A stretch of DNA of 64,000 nt from Rhizophagus irregularis (taxonomy: Eukaryota; Glomeromycota; Glomeromycetes; Glomerales; Glomeraceae). The stretch lies in NCBI RefSeq assembly GCF_026210795.1, contig NC_089445.1:372001-436000 (forward strand), read 5' to 3'. Made by a program: the position numbers and the translations under genes. Of this stretch, positions 22,243-36,617 are shown one piece after another. Numbering within the stretch: the first letter of the stretch is position 1; every line of letters begins with the position of its first letter. Below the pieces are notes generated by a model, which had not been told where the DNA came from, did no database searches, and saw only the letters and a list, made by a program, of their open reading frames with translations.

Positions 22243-25200
22243 CAATAATAATATTTTATTTTTAATATTTACATAATATTTTTTTCACTTTTATATTTTT
22301 TTTTCATTTTTAATTTCTTGTAAATTTATATACTTTTATGTACTTATCATATTATGTTGTATCATTTTTTTTTTGTTCGATTTTTTTTTTTGTTCAATAA
22401 ATACAAATAAATCCATTTTTTTTTAAAAAAAAACAAAATATTATTTGTTAAGTTTGTTTGTTTATTGAAGTTTGAACAAAATGTGCTAAATATTACTAAG
22501 ATCGAACTTAATACTTAATTAATAAACTGAGATCTTCGAGGACAAAATTTGAGACGAAATAAATTAAAAAAATTTGTGCATAAAATAAAAATAGAATGCG
22601 CAATCAAAGTTCATTCTAAATTGATTACATATTTAAAATGTAAAATTTCTCCATTTGTATGATTACTTTAAAATAATTTTACTTAATTTTAAGCTAACGT
22701 TCGAATCAAATCTTGTCAAATTAATGTACAAGTAAAATTTTAGTATGTGTGATCATATCCATTCAATCTAAATTTGAACGAAAATTTCGCCATTTGTTCG
22801 CTATTTTGTGTAATTTTAAACCAATAAATGAAATAAACAAAGTGAATTTAATGTCCAAAAAAAAATGGGGAAAATAGTATTGAAAAAATCTTTGTCTGAC
22901 TGATAATACAATTTCTGTTAAGATTATCATATGGAAAGGTTGGTGATTATATATAATCAGGAGAGAATAATGAAAATTCTTGGGGAAATCTCTTGGAAAG
23001 ATTTGGATAAACAATAAAAAATTTAATTTTCCATGATCATATTTTGGGAATATAATGTATTAAAAATGAAAATTCTTTGGAAAAATAGCTTGAAAAAATT
23101 GAATAAACAATAAAAAAATGTAAAATCTTGTGATTGTTTTTGGAGGAATATTTGTAATATTTTTTGGGGGATCATGAAGAACTCTTGTTTAATTTTATAA
23201 TTTCTTCCTAATAAATTATGGAATAACTATGTTAAACAAAAAAAAATTCAATATCTTGTAATTTTAATATATTAAAATAAAATAAATCCTCAAATTCTTT
23301 ATTTATTTGAATAAAAAGACAACTGTAATTATTCTATTATCAATACCTACATATCAAAGTTGAACTTTACTAAAATGGATTAATTTATTTTGCAAATTCT
23401 TATTTAATCTTTAAATTTTTTCCTTCTAAAAAAATATCATTTGAAAAAATATAAAGTTATTAAAGCTTTTACACTTTTCCATAAAAAAAAAATATATCTA
23501 CTTTTTTTTAAAATTTTAAAGGTAGTAAAATATCTTACAAAAATCTTTCTTATTATTTCAAATATTTTACAATAATTAGTTGCTTTAACTTCAACTTTTT
23601 GATTCTCATTATTTTGGTTTTGATTCTTTCAAAAATATGCATTTTCCATTAAGATTAAATTCAAATTGAAGTTCAAGTTAATTGAAGAATCAAGTTAGAG
23701 ATCAAGTTGAAAATCAAGTTGAAATTAAAATTAAAGTTAAAACTTAAATTGAGACTTAAATTGAAAATTAAGTAAAGGTTCAAATAGAAATAAGTTTAAA
23801 AAAATTAATAAATCTGTACTCTCTTCTTATAAACCCTATAAATTCATGCAAAAATGATATTAGGACATTTTGCCAAAAGCCATTTTGCTGAAAAATAATC
23901 TCTAGCCTGAGTTATTTATAATTCTGCATAATATTGGCCCTATTTTTGGGGAAATGTCCTTTCAGCAAAATGGCTTTCAGTAAAATGTACTGTAACCACA
24001 TAAAAAATAAACAAAAATGTAAAAAAAAATCAAAAAATTAAATTTTTACTGCATAATATAATATTTTATTTAAATTTGAAATATCTTAATATTTTAAATT
24101 TAAAAAACCTAAACCTAAGACTATTTGTTAGTAAATTATATAGTAAAGAATCAGAAAAAACTAAAAAATTATAAATCAATTTGTAATTATAATAATATAA
24201 AATCAAAAAAAAAATAATAAGTCAATTCATAACTATATTATAAATTAAAAGAAAATAATAATTAATTTACAACTATATTATTATAAAAATGGAATTAAAG
24301 AAAATAATAAGTTAATTTAACAATGATTTTTCTTTGCTATAGTTTTATTAACATATAGAAAATTAAATTAATTTTATTAATTAATAAAAAAATAGTTTTT
24401 TTTTTTATTTAATATTATTAATTCATTTATTAAAAATAATTCTATTATTAAACAAATTTCATTTATTTTAACAAAAAATTTAAAAACTATGTTGTGATTG
24501 AATATTAGTAGATGAATTACATGTAGGTATTAATAAAAAATCAAAATAGCAAAAATTTTTTTCTTCTAATTTGAATTGCAAAATTTTAAATATATTTTTT
24601 CTAATTTTTCTTATTTAAAATAATTAATAGTATAAAATTTGAAGAGAATTAATTATAATATTATTTTTTAAATTTTTGGTTTATGATTAATTATATTATA
24701 GTGTTTTTTTAAGATTAATGCTATACTTTACTTTAAATTTAAAAATATTTAGTTAGCAGTAATACAGTATGGATAAATACTTATAATAAGATTAGATTTA
24801 TTTATTTAAGTAATTTACTATAGTAGATAGAAAAGCCAGTAGTACTTTTATTATCAGTTATAAATTTATAAATAAACTTTTATCTAAAAAAAAATTAATT
24901 TATTAATTAAAATTTTCAATATTTAACTAAATTTATTTAATATATTTTTTATTTATAAAATATAATAATAAATTTTAATTTGATTAAAATTTAATATAAG
25001 CCTCAAAATATTAAGATTTAGATATTTGTAATTATAAATTTAATGTAAAAAAAAAATAACAATTATAAAATTTTATCTTAAATACAGATATTACTCTTAT
25101 TTACATGTAACAATTTATATTATCTAATATCCTTTTTCTTTTTAAAACAGTCTGTTAGGAATTTAATCTTTAGACTTTGATATAACAAATAGTAATCTGA

Positions 25201-25469
25201 TTAAATAAAGCTTTGGCAAAAATTTTATAAAACTTATATCATTTTTATTATTTTTATTAGTATTGTTTTGTTATATAAAAGTCCCAATGTTTAAAATATA
25301 ATTACTTTGCAGTATATGTCTAAGCCTTATTGCACAATCCTAACATTCTCAACCCAGGTCGAGTTTCATCTAATTTATGAGAATTTAAGTTTTAAATTTC
25401 CATTAGGAAAAAACACATGTTTTAGAATCGTTAGTTTATTGGAAAATTATATAAATTATGAAATACTTC
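22243..25469. other. 3.2-kb AT-rich intergenic region
   Basis: No gene is supported. Features seen: a poly-T-rich probable 3' UTR (22243-22440); a degenerate CAAGTTGAA-type repeat with alternating AAGTTGAAATTAAAATT words (23660-23780); a short inverted-repeat element (23863-23990, listed apart); and very AT-rich sequence from 24050 to 25260. Confidence 0.5.
23863..23990. mobile_element. Short foldback/MITE, GCCATTTTGCTGAAA ends
   Basis: The left arm at 23863-23893 and the right arm at 23960-23990 are inverted repeats of about 31 bases (core AAGCCATTTTGCTGAAA) with few mismatches around a 66-base centre. Similar GCxAAATTCTGCTGAAAC and TTTTGCCGAAA words recur at 51255-51450. No open frame is present. 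Confidence 0.65.
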
Positions 25470-26378
25470 CTAGATAGGTTTGATCTAAGAAATTATAAAA
25501 AAGAAAGTTAATTCATAGTATAAATAGACCATAAATCAAAATGATAAACAAATAAAACAAATACTTTGAAATGTAACCCAATGAGCGAAAATACCAAGCA
25601 TTTGAGATCTTGTACTAAATAATAAAATACGCGTAATCCTTCGGGATCATCACTTTCTTGTACGTCAACAAGAGATCCAATTTTTGCAGTCTGTTGAGGA
25701 ATACATATATATAAATTAAAACTGTAAAAGCAAATCACGTACATAAACTTGCAACAAAATGAATGATGTTTTAAAGTTACCTCAAATGAAATATGTTCAT
25801 TGCCTAATCTAATCTCAAGTTCTTGTCGCCCAACAACATTCTTTTTTGGCCATTTTTGATCGTCTTCTCTGTAAAATAATTATGTCAGATATTCAATATA
25901 AGAAAAGATATTTGAAATCATCCAACTAAATAACTTACTTCATGATCTCGCTTTCTTGGATAATTCGTTTCAATTCTTTCATCATTAATGGACTTACATA
26001 CACTTTTGAATGGATCATCATGACAAATTAAACATGTAATTAAATCGAAATAAGAAAAATTAATTTGTTTATTAATGCTAACTTGTCAAAGGGAAAAATT
26101 ATTATTGTTGAAATAAAACTTTTATAATTAGAAAAGCGATGCTTACTCTCTTTTCTTATCAAACTATCATTTCTGTAATTTGAGTTATTAGCATAACGAC
26201 ATCGTCCATCAGCGCGAAACTCGAACTCAAGAAATTCGTGGCCATATCGTCCCATGTGACCAGTGCTAATAGAATTATTAAACAGTCAATAAAACAATAT
26301 ATAGATCGTAACAAAACATAAGTAAAATAAAAAAAATACCTACTAATAACGAACATAAAATTCTTCGTCTCCGCCCAT
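25470..26378 (-). CDS. mago: Mago nashi, exon junction complex core subunit
   Basis: A near-universal protein that pairs with Y14 and clamps eIF4A3 on spliced mRNA in the nucleus and cytoplasm. The minus strand reads [20 protein letters not shown] (start 26378), [91 protein letters not shown] and [22 protein letters not shown]. The last five codons, IKPI-stop, sit in a tiny terminal exon at 25484-25470, behind a GT-AG intron that begins at the HFK codon (about 25565). A continuous open frame runs into that intron and would give a false C-terminus. Length is about 147 residues, usual for the family. At least five introns. Transcribed divergently from the gene at 26602 with 223 bases between starts. 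Confidence 0.95.
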
Positions 26379-26601
26379 TATTGTACTTTATTTGCCTGAA
26401 AAATTGAAATGCGATCTAAGAAGTAAGAACTGAAACAAAAGTTAAAACAGTTGAATGAATAATGTTTACATACCAAATTCGGGAAATTTCTGGAAGCGTA
26501 GATCATCTGCATTTATCGAATAATATGGGATTCAAGGATCGGTTTATCATGTCGCGTGCTAAGATTTTCAAACTAAAAAAATAACGTTTAATTTCTTCTA
26601 T
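26379..26601. promoter_or_regulatory. Bidirectional promoter, Mago and its divergent neighbour
   Basis: Only 223 bases separate the two start codons, so both promoters must lie here or overlap the first exons. No TATA box is obvious; the sequence includes GGGATTCAAGGATCGG and TTCTGGAAGCGTAGATC near the middle. Confidence 0.6.
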
Positions 26602-27918
26602 ATGCCTGCTAATCCAAAAGAAAATTCAGAGACTGCTCGTTTATCTCTGTTTCTTGCAGACTGCCTTTCCGTAGGCTGCTTGAAGGTATTTCTTTTGCAA
26701 TTCTTTATTTACTCTCTAAAGTGAAAATTATTTAGCTTTTTTCGATTATCATTAGGGTTTCAAACACTTTGAAGTATATTTGAGAGGTCGAGAAGAACTT
26801 TTATTGCGTGTATATATCGATAATAAGAATACATCACAATCAAATTTAAGTAATAGATCAAGTTATAATTCTAGTTCTCTGTCACTTGCAAAGTCTCAGT
26901 AAGTAAACTTCGTTTTCTTTGACTTTTATTCATTTAATTTCAATTTTACTCCTTATTTATTGCAGAAGTAATGCAGTATTTTCGCCAAAAACGCGACGAA
27001 CGTAAGTTTTATGCATTTAGTTAATTTTACTGTTAAAAAACACTTAATTTATCTGTTAATTAATTATTTAGTTTAAGTAACGGATCCGATTTTATGAATT
27101 TAGTATTACCTCCATCTAGTCCTTTAGACAAAGACTTAGAAAAAGTAATATTGTGAATCAATTTAACTAATTTGTATATGATTATTTAATATTTATTTAT
27201 TTATTATCATAGGATGAAACTAACCATGTTTTCCTGATAGCTGGATATGCAAGATACAAATGTCCTTATGTTTGGGTAAATATTTAATTTCACTATGGGA
27301 ATCGATAAGAAAGTTTGCTAACAAATCTTGATGCACTTTGTAGCTAAGGTCAAATCATAAGAGATTAATTCAGCTTCAAGGTGATCAAAAATTGGAAACT
27401 GATAATCCATTAAAACTTGATACTATAGCAGCCTGGAAAACAAAAGGTAATGTTTTTGTAAAAATGTTTACTTCCTAAAATATTTATTTATTTACTATAT
27501 AATTTTCTTAATTTTCTTTTAAAAAAAAAAGAGATCAGACTTTGGAACATTATTGCAGAAGTTATTACATTATGTCTTGAACCAGCACCAGAAAATCCGT
27601 TTGAGATAATCCATTCATATTATAATTCATTACCACTTGAAGAAATGGCTGTTAGCACGGGAGCCATGATAAATTTTCTTCAAAAAGTCTATCTAATGGA
27701 TACTTCATATGCTGACAAAGGTAAGTACTTAGTAAGTATTTCATTCAATTATAAATATCATTGCTAATACTATTATTCTCAATTTAGTTTTTGAAGATAT
27801 AAAACTACTTCAACAACGACACTTCGCATCTTTCGATGAGATGAATGAAGCATTGAACTCGAATTCATTAGAAAAATCAAATCCATCATCTAGTATTTCG
27901 GCTGCTACTAATACCTAA
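26602..27918 (+). CDS. Conserved-looking multi-exon protein, family not recognised
   Basis: About nine small exons with good GT-AG boundaries can be joined without lesions. The start is MPANPKENSETARLSLFLAD (26602-26685, ending CLK), then GFKHFEVYLRGREELLLRVY, a Ser/Asn-rich linker (NLSNRSSYNSSSLSLAKSQ), NGSDFMNLVLPPSSPLDKD, HVFLIAGYARYKCPYVW, LRSNHKRLIQLQGDQKLE, IRLWNIIAEVITLCLEPAPE, NPFEIIHSYYNSLPLEEMAV, INFLQKVYLMDTSYADK and a final acidic/Ser tail ending SAATNT-stop. Total is near 300 residues. No signal peptide or membrane helix is evident. Exon structure and divergent pairing with Mago suggest a real, expressed gene. I do not recognise the family and assign no function. Confidence 0.7.
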
Positions 27919-28308
27919 AAATTCTTCGCATAAGAATCATTAGCCTATCATTTTTTTTTTCTTTATACACTTGTAATTCATTTAAATTATTTAGTTTGTG
28001 CATACGATTTTATTTAAACCTATTGTATAATTATTTATATCGATATTTAAAATGTATAAAGTAAAATCAGAGACTTTTTTATTTAAAATATATAGAAAAC
28101 ACAAAATATGGGATTGTTTTTAAAGATAATGCTGTAATAAGTTTTTGTTTAAGAAATATTTTTATATTGAACATAACAAATTAATCCGAGGCGCAGCGTT
28201 CACCAGTTGGAAAATTTGATTGGGGGATTACGCAATAATTAGTAAAAGAAATTAGAGTAAACTGGGATGAGGTTATTTTTTATAGGTTTCTTTCTAAAGA
28301 AAAAAAAA
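27919..28308. other. Intergenic, 3' UTR and MetAP2 promoter
   Basis: A tandem-orientation gap of 390 bases. It contains a GC-richer word GAGGCGCAGCGTTCACCAG (about 28188-28206) shortly upstream of the MetAP2 start. No gene is seen. Confidence 0.4.
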
Positions 28309-30751
<2,443 letters not shown>

Positions 30752-31189
30752 TGATAGATTGTGCAGAAATAAGAACGTAGCCTTAATTTAATCGTCTAAA
30801 ATGCATAATTAAAATTTATCTTGTGACCATATGATTTTTTCTTTTCTTTCCCTCTTTATTATTTTAAAATTTATCTTTAAATTTTACTGCAAACCATGTG
30901 TTTTCCCAAAAATGTACAAACACCTGTTCCGAAGACTTTGACGAAGTCAAATTAAAAACATCAAATGGATGAGTTGTATTTGCAATAAATTTTAGTATAC
31001 CACTTTTCAGGACATGAAATGAAACTTTGAGAATCGAATCATTTCACGTTTTTTGAAGTGGATCATATTAAAACACCATTTTGATTTATTTTCACAACAA
31101 AAATAATAAATTTTATTTACAGAAATAAAATTTTTTGTTTCAACTAAATTCAAATCATTAAATTTTGAAATATGTATACTTTAATATTT
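30752..31189. other. Convergent 3' intergenic region
   Basis: Lies between the 3' ends of MetAP2 (plus) and ribosomal P1 (minus). AT-rich; nothing beyond probable UTRs is recognised. Confidence 0.4.
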
Positions 31190-31832
31190 TTAATCGAAAA
31201 GACCTGAAAAAAAAAAAATATTTTTTTTAATTAAACAATCAAAGATGCTTTTAATTCTAAATAATTTTGCGAAAAAAATATTCTTACCGAATCCCATATC
31301 TTCATCGGATTCTTCCTTTTCTTCAGCAGCTGGTTTTTCTTCTTCTTTCTTTTCTTCAGCAGCACCGCCACTTGCAACAGCAGCACCACCACCGGATGGA
31401 GCAACTGCACCAGCTAATTATTTGGAAATTTTTTTTGAACAAATTAATATTTACTAAAATTTGAAGATAAAAATTTTTTCTGGAAATTGATAAATTGATA
31501 CTTACGACTACCGACGTTCATTAATAGATCATTAACACTTTTTCCTTCCAGAGCTTTGGCGAATAAATTTGCCCAAACTGGTTCAACATCAATACCAGCC
31601 GCCTTTGTTAAAGCTTGTAATTTATCAGCCTAAGTTAAAGTGAAAGATTGATTCAGAGATCAAAAATTCCAAAAATTTATTTGAATTCCCTATATTTAGG
31701 TTAATCTATTTTATCGATTTCCTTTTTCACTTCTTTAAATAAAATAAGATAAAGATTTCATACAGTAATATCAATCCCATCGTCAGCGAGGATAAGAGCA
31801 GAATAAACAATAGCTAATTCGCTGGTAGACAT
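31190..31832 (-). CDS. 60S acidic ribosomal protein P1
   Basis: A stalk protein that recruits elongation factors to the ribosome. Exons on the minus strand: [19 protein letters not shown] (start 31832), [19 protein letters not shown] ... NDLLMNVGS (about 31630-31506), a long Ala/Gly-rich then Lys/Glu-rich hinge ([33 protein letters not shown]; 31412-31288), and a last exon of 14 bases at 31203-31190. The intron between them joins to give the invariant stalk tail [11 protein letters not shown]-stop, the part that contacts translation factors. About 109 residues, normal for P1. The short terminal exon is easy to miss. Confidence 0.95.
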
Positions 31833-34529
31833 TGTTCTTTACAATTTTTTTTTTTAAATTAGAATTAAGTTGGATTGATGTATTGAAATATCAATATGAT
31901 GATTCGTGTGCCGTAAGTTAACGATTTAACTCACAAATACGCTTTAGCACGAATATAGAGAGGGAGAGAGATCTTAAAAATCGCAGAGATGAGTTTTTTT
32001 AGCCAGGATTTTGTGACACCACGTGAATACAGGTACACTGCGCCGCCGATCGACTCATCATTATCATTATGGAGAAATCAATAAAAAAATAAGACATATA
32101 TAATTATGATATTTCGAACTTCCTGCTTTTTTTGTTAAGGAACACTATATACAAAATTTACATCAAATATGGTCAAATTACATTGTGATAACGTTTATTT
32201 TTTATCAAATTGAATGCGTAGCTCTTAAATAATAATTAGTAAGGAATCTAATGAACATTAAATACACTTGCTTTTTATTAAATGTACGAGGATTAGCCTT
32301 TAGCAACTCCTAAAGGGATATCTTAGATGTCTGATTTCCAAAATATTTTGTTACGTTATTTGAGAAAAATAGTAATCGCATCATTTTTTTTTCGTAAACA
32401 GTCCGTTTCAACTCATGTCGACAAGAGTAAGATTTTTTTTTTACCATACCTCCTGTACTTAAATTATAGTGCCCTTCATAGAATTCAGACAATATATCGC
32501 AGCAGCTTCAGCTATTTTCAAAAAAAAAGAAAGATAAAAAAGATATTTATTTAAATTCCAAATTATTAGCTAAGCCATATACGAATTACATCATTGCATG
32601 GCGATTTATTGAAAGAAACAGACTAGAAGTGTTATATTACATTTTCTGTAAAATGAATAAGAAAAAAATAAACCAAATTAAACATATCAATATCGAGACC
32701 AACAAAACCAAGAATCGTGTCCTACACAATAATTTTTCAGTCAACTTTGATTTTGAGAAAACCAATTAAAAATATGTATCCATGTAATACACATATTTTC
32801 GATTAATTACCTTCATAATTTTCTGAACAAAGCGAAGAAAATCATGATGAATTTTTTTTCCGTATACGTTTTGTTATTCGAGTTAATGAAAAAAGCGTGG
32901 TTAAGCGGCAAGACTCTCGGGGAGACGCTGTAAGGATCGGGTAATTTCTGCACATATTATAGTAAGGAATTATTATCTGTCAACTTATAAAATAAAAGTT
33001 CATTCGAAAATGAAAAAAACGTATACAAAAAAAAAGAATTTCTCAGGAAAGATTAATACAGAACATATATATGCGACTTAGTAGTCTCTATATACAAGTT
33101 CTTTCTTTCAGATTCCAATTTGCTACACATAGTTAACGAATTTCTTCTCAACATTTTTTTTCGGATAACAATGAATCATCAGATGCTATTTATATATATT
33201 CATTTATTCCTCATTGTAGGTTTTCAGATGTTTTCACTTCGTGTGGAATTGATTGTCAATTGATTCATAAGATAGATCTGAAAAATTATCCAAAAAAATC
33301 CGAAGTTGCTTTAACGAGAACAACATGATATTATTAGTAAAACATTAATTATAAATACAGATAAAAACCGAAAAAAAATAAATGGATATAATACTATCTG
33401 CTATACCTGAAGCCACAAATATACATTTTTTATCTTCATAATTTATTGTAACTGGGCGTAATTTACTTTGTTCAGATAATAAGATTTTTTTTTTGTAACC
33501 AATTCATCTGTTAATCGTACATTCGTCTGAAGTGAAAAGTGTTACATAAGTGTGGTTGAACGCAAATGATAGTTATATTATTTCCCGTCCCATCCACGAG
33601 TTTTACGATTAATAGTCCATGTAGACATAGACACAAGAAACATGTTTTAAGTAAAGATGTTACTACAAAGTAGAATGTAAGATTTACAATGTCGCCTTTA
33701 TGATATACCTGAAGGACAACAATTGACTGACATTTCTAATACAAATCCTCATCTGTTTTCATGATTAGAAATTCTTGACCTATAATCTTTAGGCATGAAT
33801 AAATCCCAACATCGGATGTGGACTGTTTTCCTTTTAAATTTATTTTTTTTTTATTTTATTTATTCATCAATAAACAGTTATTTTATACGCATAATTTATT
33901 TTAAATATCGCTAATAAATTCCTTAACCTGTTTAACGTGTATATTTCGTGATCTACTAGGTATCAGTTGCATCCAAGGTTACAGCCTGAACGTAATCTTA
34001 GTTATGTTTGTAACTAACCTTAGTTTTTTGATAGAGGGTATACTCAAGGAGAAATGACTTCCAAAAATATTAGGTATGGTAGGTATTGAAGGGATGGTAC
34101 GCGCTGCAGGGTTTACGACCGGGGATTTTTTGCTAATGACACTATTTTATTCCAATTTGCTAGTGCACATCTATTACGCAAATTAAATAAACAAAAACTA
34201 CAAAGAAAAAATTTTAGATTGAAGAGCCCATCTTCCAGCATCAATCCATTATTTTGGCAATAACTTGTTCAATAAACACACTCAGCAGATATGAAGTCAT
34301 TTCATTATTTTTATTATTGGAGTCACTTGTTAATGAATTAATGACGATAATCAGGATGGCTATGATACATAATAGATTAATAAAGGAACTCTATTAAGTA
34401 GGTGAAAAAAAAAATTGAGAAAACGAAGGTTATTTAAGTGAGAAAATGTGAAAATCTCTGTTATTGAATATAAATAAAAACAAAACAAATCATTAATCAT
34501 ACTCCTTTTCTGCGGTATATTTTTTCTGT
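31833..34529. other. 2.7-kb intergenic region without a recognised gene
   Basis: Upstream of P1 the sequence is GC-richer (GACACCACGTGAATACAGGT at about 32014), likely its promoter. The rest is AT-rich with several short open frames that show no family features. A compact GC-rich stretch at 32895-32940 (GTGGTTAAGCGGCAAGACTC) looks structured but does not fold into a tRNA. It may hide a non-coding RNA; none can be supported. Confidence 0.4.
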
Positions 34530-34958
34530 CATCTTTAATCGATGACACAAGATAAGCTGCTTTTGCTTCATTTGGTGGCAAGAGTATCACAAAACACACG
34601 CGCTCTTGTGAATCTTTTTTTAATTCTGTCATCAGAGCTGAAGGTGTAGCATCAGTTCCTGTAGATGTAGCTTCAGTTTTTAGAGATGTGGCTTCAGTTC
34701 TTAAAGTTGTGGCAATATTAGATGTAAAGTCAATTTAATGACATCTTTAATCGACACAAGATAAGCTGCTTTTGCTTCATTGGTGGCAAGAGTATCACAG
34801 AACACACGCGCTCTTATGGGCAAATCATCATAAATTTTTTTTAATTCTGTCATCAAAGCTGAAGGTGTAGTATCAGTTTCTGTAGATGTAGTTCAGTTTT
34901 TGGAGAAGTGGATTCAGTTCTTGAAGTTACGACAATATTAAATGTAAAGTCAATTTGT
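34530..34958 (-). repeat. Tandem duplication of a ~210-bp gene fragment
   Basis: 34530-34739 and 34742-34958 are direct repeats, differing by small indels. On the minus strand the upstream copy reads TPSALMTELKKIYDDLPIRA, RVFCDTLATNEAKAAYLVS and IKDVIK; the second copy encodes the same segment with frame changes (NEAKAAYLVS retained). It looks like a duplicated exon of a gene whose remainder is absent. Family not recognised. Confidence 0.65.
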
Positions 34959-36023
34959 ATAGCTGAAATGAAAGATGTTTTATTTAAAGCGAAAAACGTG
35001 TATTCTCTAGAGCTTACTTTTTAAAGTTACTTTCGATTTCTATCATTTTTTCGATTTCCATCAATTCCATTTCCATCATTTCCATCACTTTCATCATTTT
35101 CAATTCGAGAGGTTAACATTAAGCACTTTTATAATATTTCCCATCATGTGATATGAGTGTTATAATAATAAAAGTGATATATAATTATTTTTAGAAAGTT
35201 GTAAGGTTGCAACTATTATTACAGTATTGTAATTATTATATAGTATTATAATTACTACCAATATTATAATTATTACATAGTGTTATAATTATTTAATACC
35301 AATTATACAAATCCTTACTGCATTATTAGCACAGACATTTTCTACTTTATACTCCAGGTTTATCTATCAAAATGAACCATCAAATTTAATAAGAAGGCCC
35401 TTCGCCCCTTTCTTCAATCATGGGAGGCGAGCAGAATACTATGACTTCAAATATCTGTTATTTACTTACCACGCGAAAAAAATGATTAACGTGTTCTACT
35501 CTGTGACGTAATTTTCCTTAACCAATCTTAATATTTTAATACACTGATATATAAATGGCGTAAATCAATAATTAAAACAACAAATGACTACGAAAAAAAC
35601 AAGTTTATTTAATCTGATTACGCATAATTATAAAAACAAGATTACAATTTTGACCACCCACTCGACCAGTCGACCTGCAGATGCATTTGTATTAACAAAA
35701 TGGCTTTTCAAATAATAACATAAAATATTATTTTTAAAAAAAATTATTCAATGCAAGTTAAATGATTGTTGATATTCAATACTTTAGAATCCAAAATTTG
35801 TATTACGTTATCGTTATTCAATTAAAAGAAAGAATGGGTATTAGATTTTCTGACATTGAATTTTTTGAATTCAATTAATAATAAATGAAATGGTTACTTC
35901 GATTAGTTCACTGATAACAAAAGGAATATAATTTATTTAATATTTAAAAATATGATTACAATGAAAAAGTATAAAACGGAATATAAAAGCGAATTTTATA
36001 GTTATAAAAGGACCATAAAAAAA
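34959..36023. other. Intergenic, simple repeats and ML gene 3' flank
   Basis: Contains a TTCCATCA-type simple repeat (35030-35105) and a TATTATAATTATTA-type repeat (35205-35310). From 35780 on it is the 3' flank shared with arm A of the inverted duplication. Confidence 0.5.
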
Positions 36024-36479
36024 TTAATTAGCTCCAGTAACTGTACCCAAAGAACAGCCTAAAGTTTTACCAGAAGCATCTAAAATCTGAACTACAAAAC
36101 TATATGTTGCGGGTAGGTTTAATATTTGAACTTTTCTTATTAAACTAAAATAGTTAGCCGGACATGTCATTCCAGGGAAACTACAAATATCATCGGTTAA
36201 AGCTTCACCTAAGGTGTTACCATTATTATCCAGAACAAAAATAACAAGTTTGGATCCTGTGGTAATGACACCAGTCTTTAATGTTCCGGAAATAGTAAAA
36301 ATTGCAGGTTGATTAGCCAAGGGAGGATCAGGTTGAATTGATACAGTGATTATGTTTGGAGATCCTGTAGGGCATACGACAAAGGTAGTGGCTCTTTTAT
36401 AAAGTTGAAGTGGAATAGCGTTGGCTATTGAAAGAATAGCGAATAAAATGACTACAAGAATATAGGTTTGCTTCATCAT
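36024..36479 (-). CDS. Secreted ML-domain (NPC2/MD-2-like) lipid-binding protein
   Basis: A single-exon frame of 151 residues. Residues 1-21 form a signal peptide (ILVVILFAILSIANA, cleavage likely before IPLQLY). A beta-rich ML domain follows with cysteines at 36 (VVCPTG), 99 (DDICSF), 106 (MTCPAN) and 142 (LGCSLG), fitting the disulphide pattern of the family; NQPAIFTISGTL and YSFVVQILDASG are typical strands. ML proteins bind sterols or phospholipids outside the cell or in the vacuole lumen (phosphatidylglycerol/phosphatidylinositol transfer protein in fungi). Start ATG is the first of two (MMKQ). A TATA box (TATAAAAGG) lies about 65 bases upstream. A truncated paralogue is at 16503. The exact ligand is unknown. 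Confidence 0.85.
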   Translation of the reverse strand: MMKQTYILVVILFAILSIANAIPLQLYKRATTFVVCPTGSPNIITVSIQPDPPLANQPAIFTISGTLKTGVITTGSKLVIFVLDNNGNTLGEALTDDICSFPGMTCPANYFSLIRKVQILNLPATYSFVVQILDASGKTLGCSLGTVTGAN

Positions 36480-36521
36480 TTTGATTTTTTCTTTTTGATA
36501 GATGAAAGTTTAATTATAGTC

Positions 36522-36617
36522 AGAGTAAGTTGAAAACGTTATCCTTTTATAAGAAAATTTTTTAATTTTCTACAGGAAGAGTAAGTTGAGAACGTTGTCC
36601 TTTTATAAGAAATTTTC
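36522..36617 (-). promoter_or_regulatory. Duplicated TATA-containing promoter block of the ML gene
   Basis: Two direct repeats of about 39 bases, 36522-36560 and 36578-36617, each read on the minus strand as CTTATAAAAGG followed by ACAACGTT/ATAACGTT and TCAACTTACTCT. The proximal TATAAAAGG is about 65 bases before the start codon. The same paired blocks are kept in arm A (about 16385-16460). Confidence 0.7.

Noticed and set aside
32895-32940. tRNA-like GC-rich stretch GTGGTTAAGCGGCAAGACTC
   Set aside because: No B box, acceptor stem or cloverleaf could be completed.
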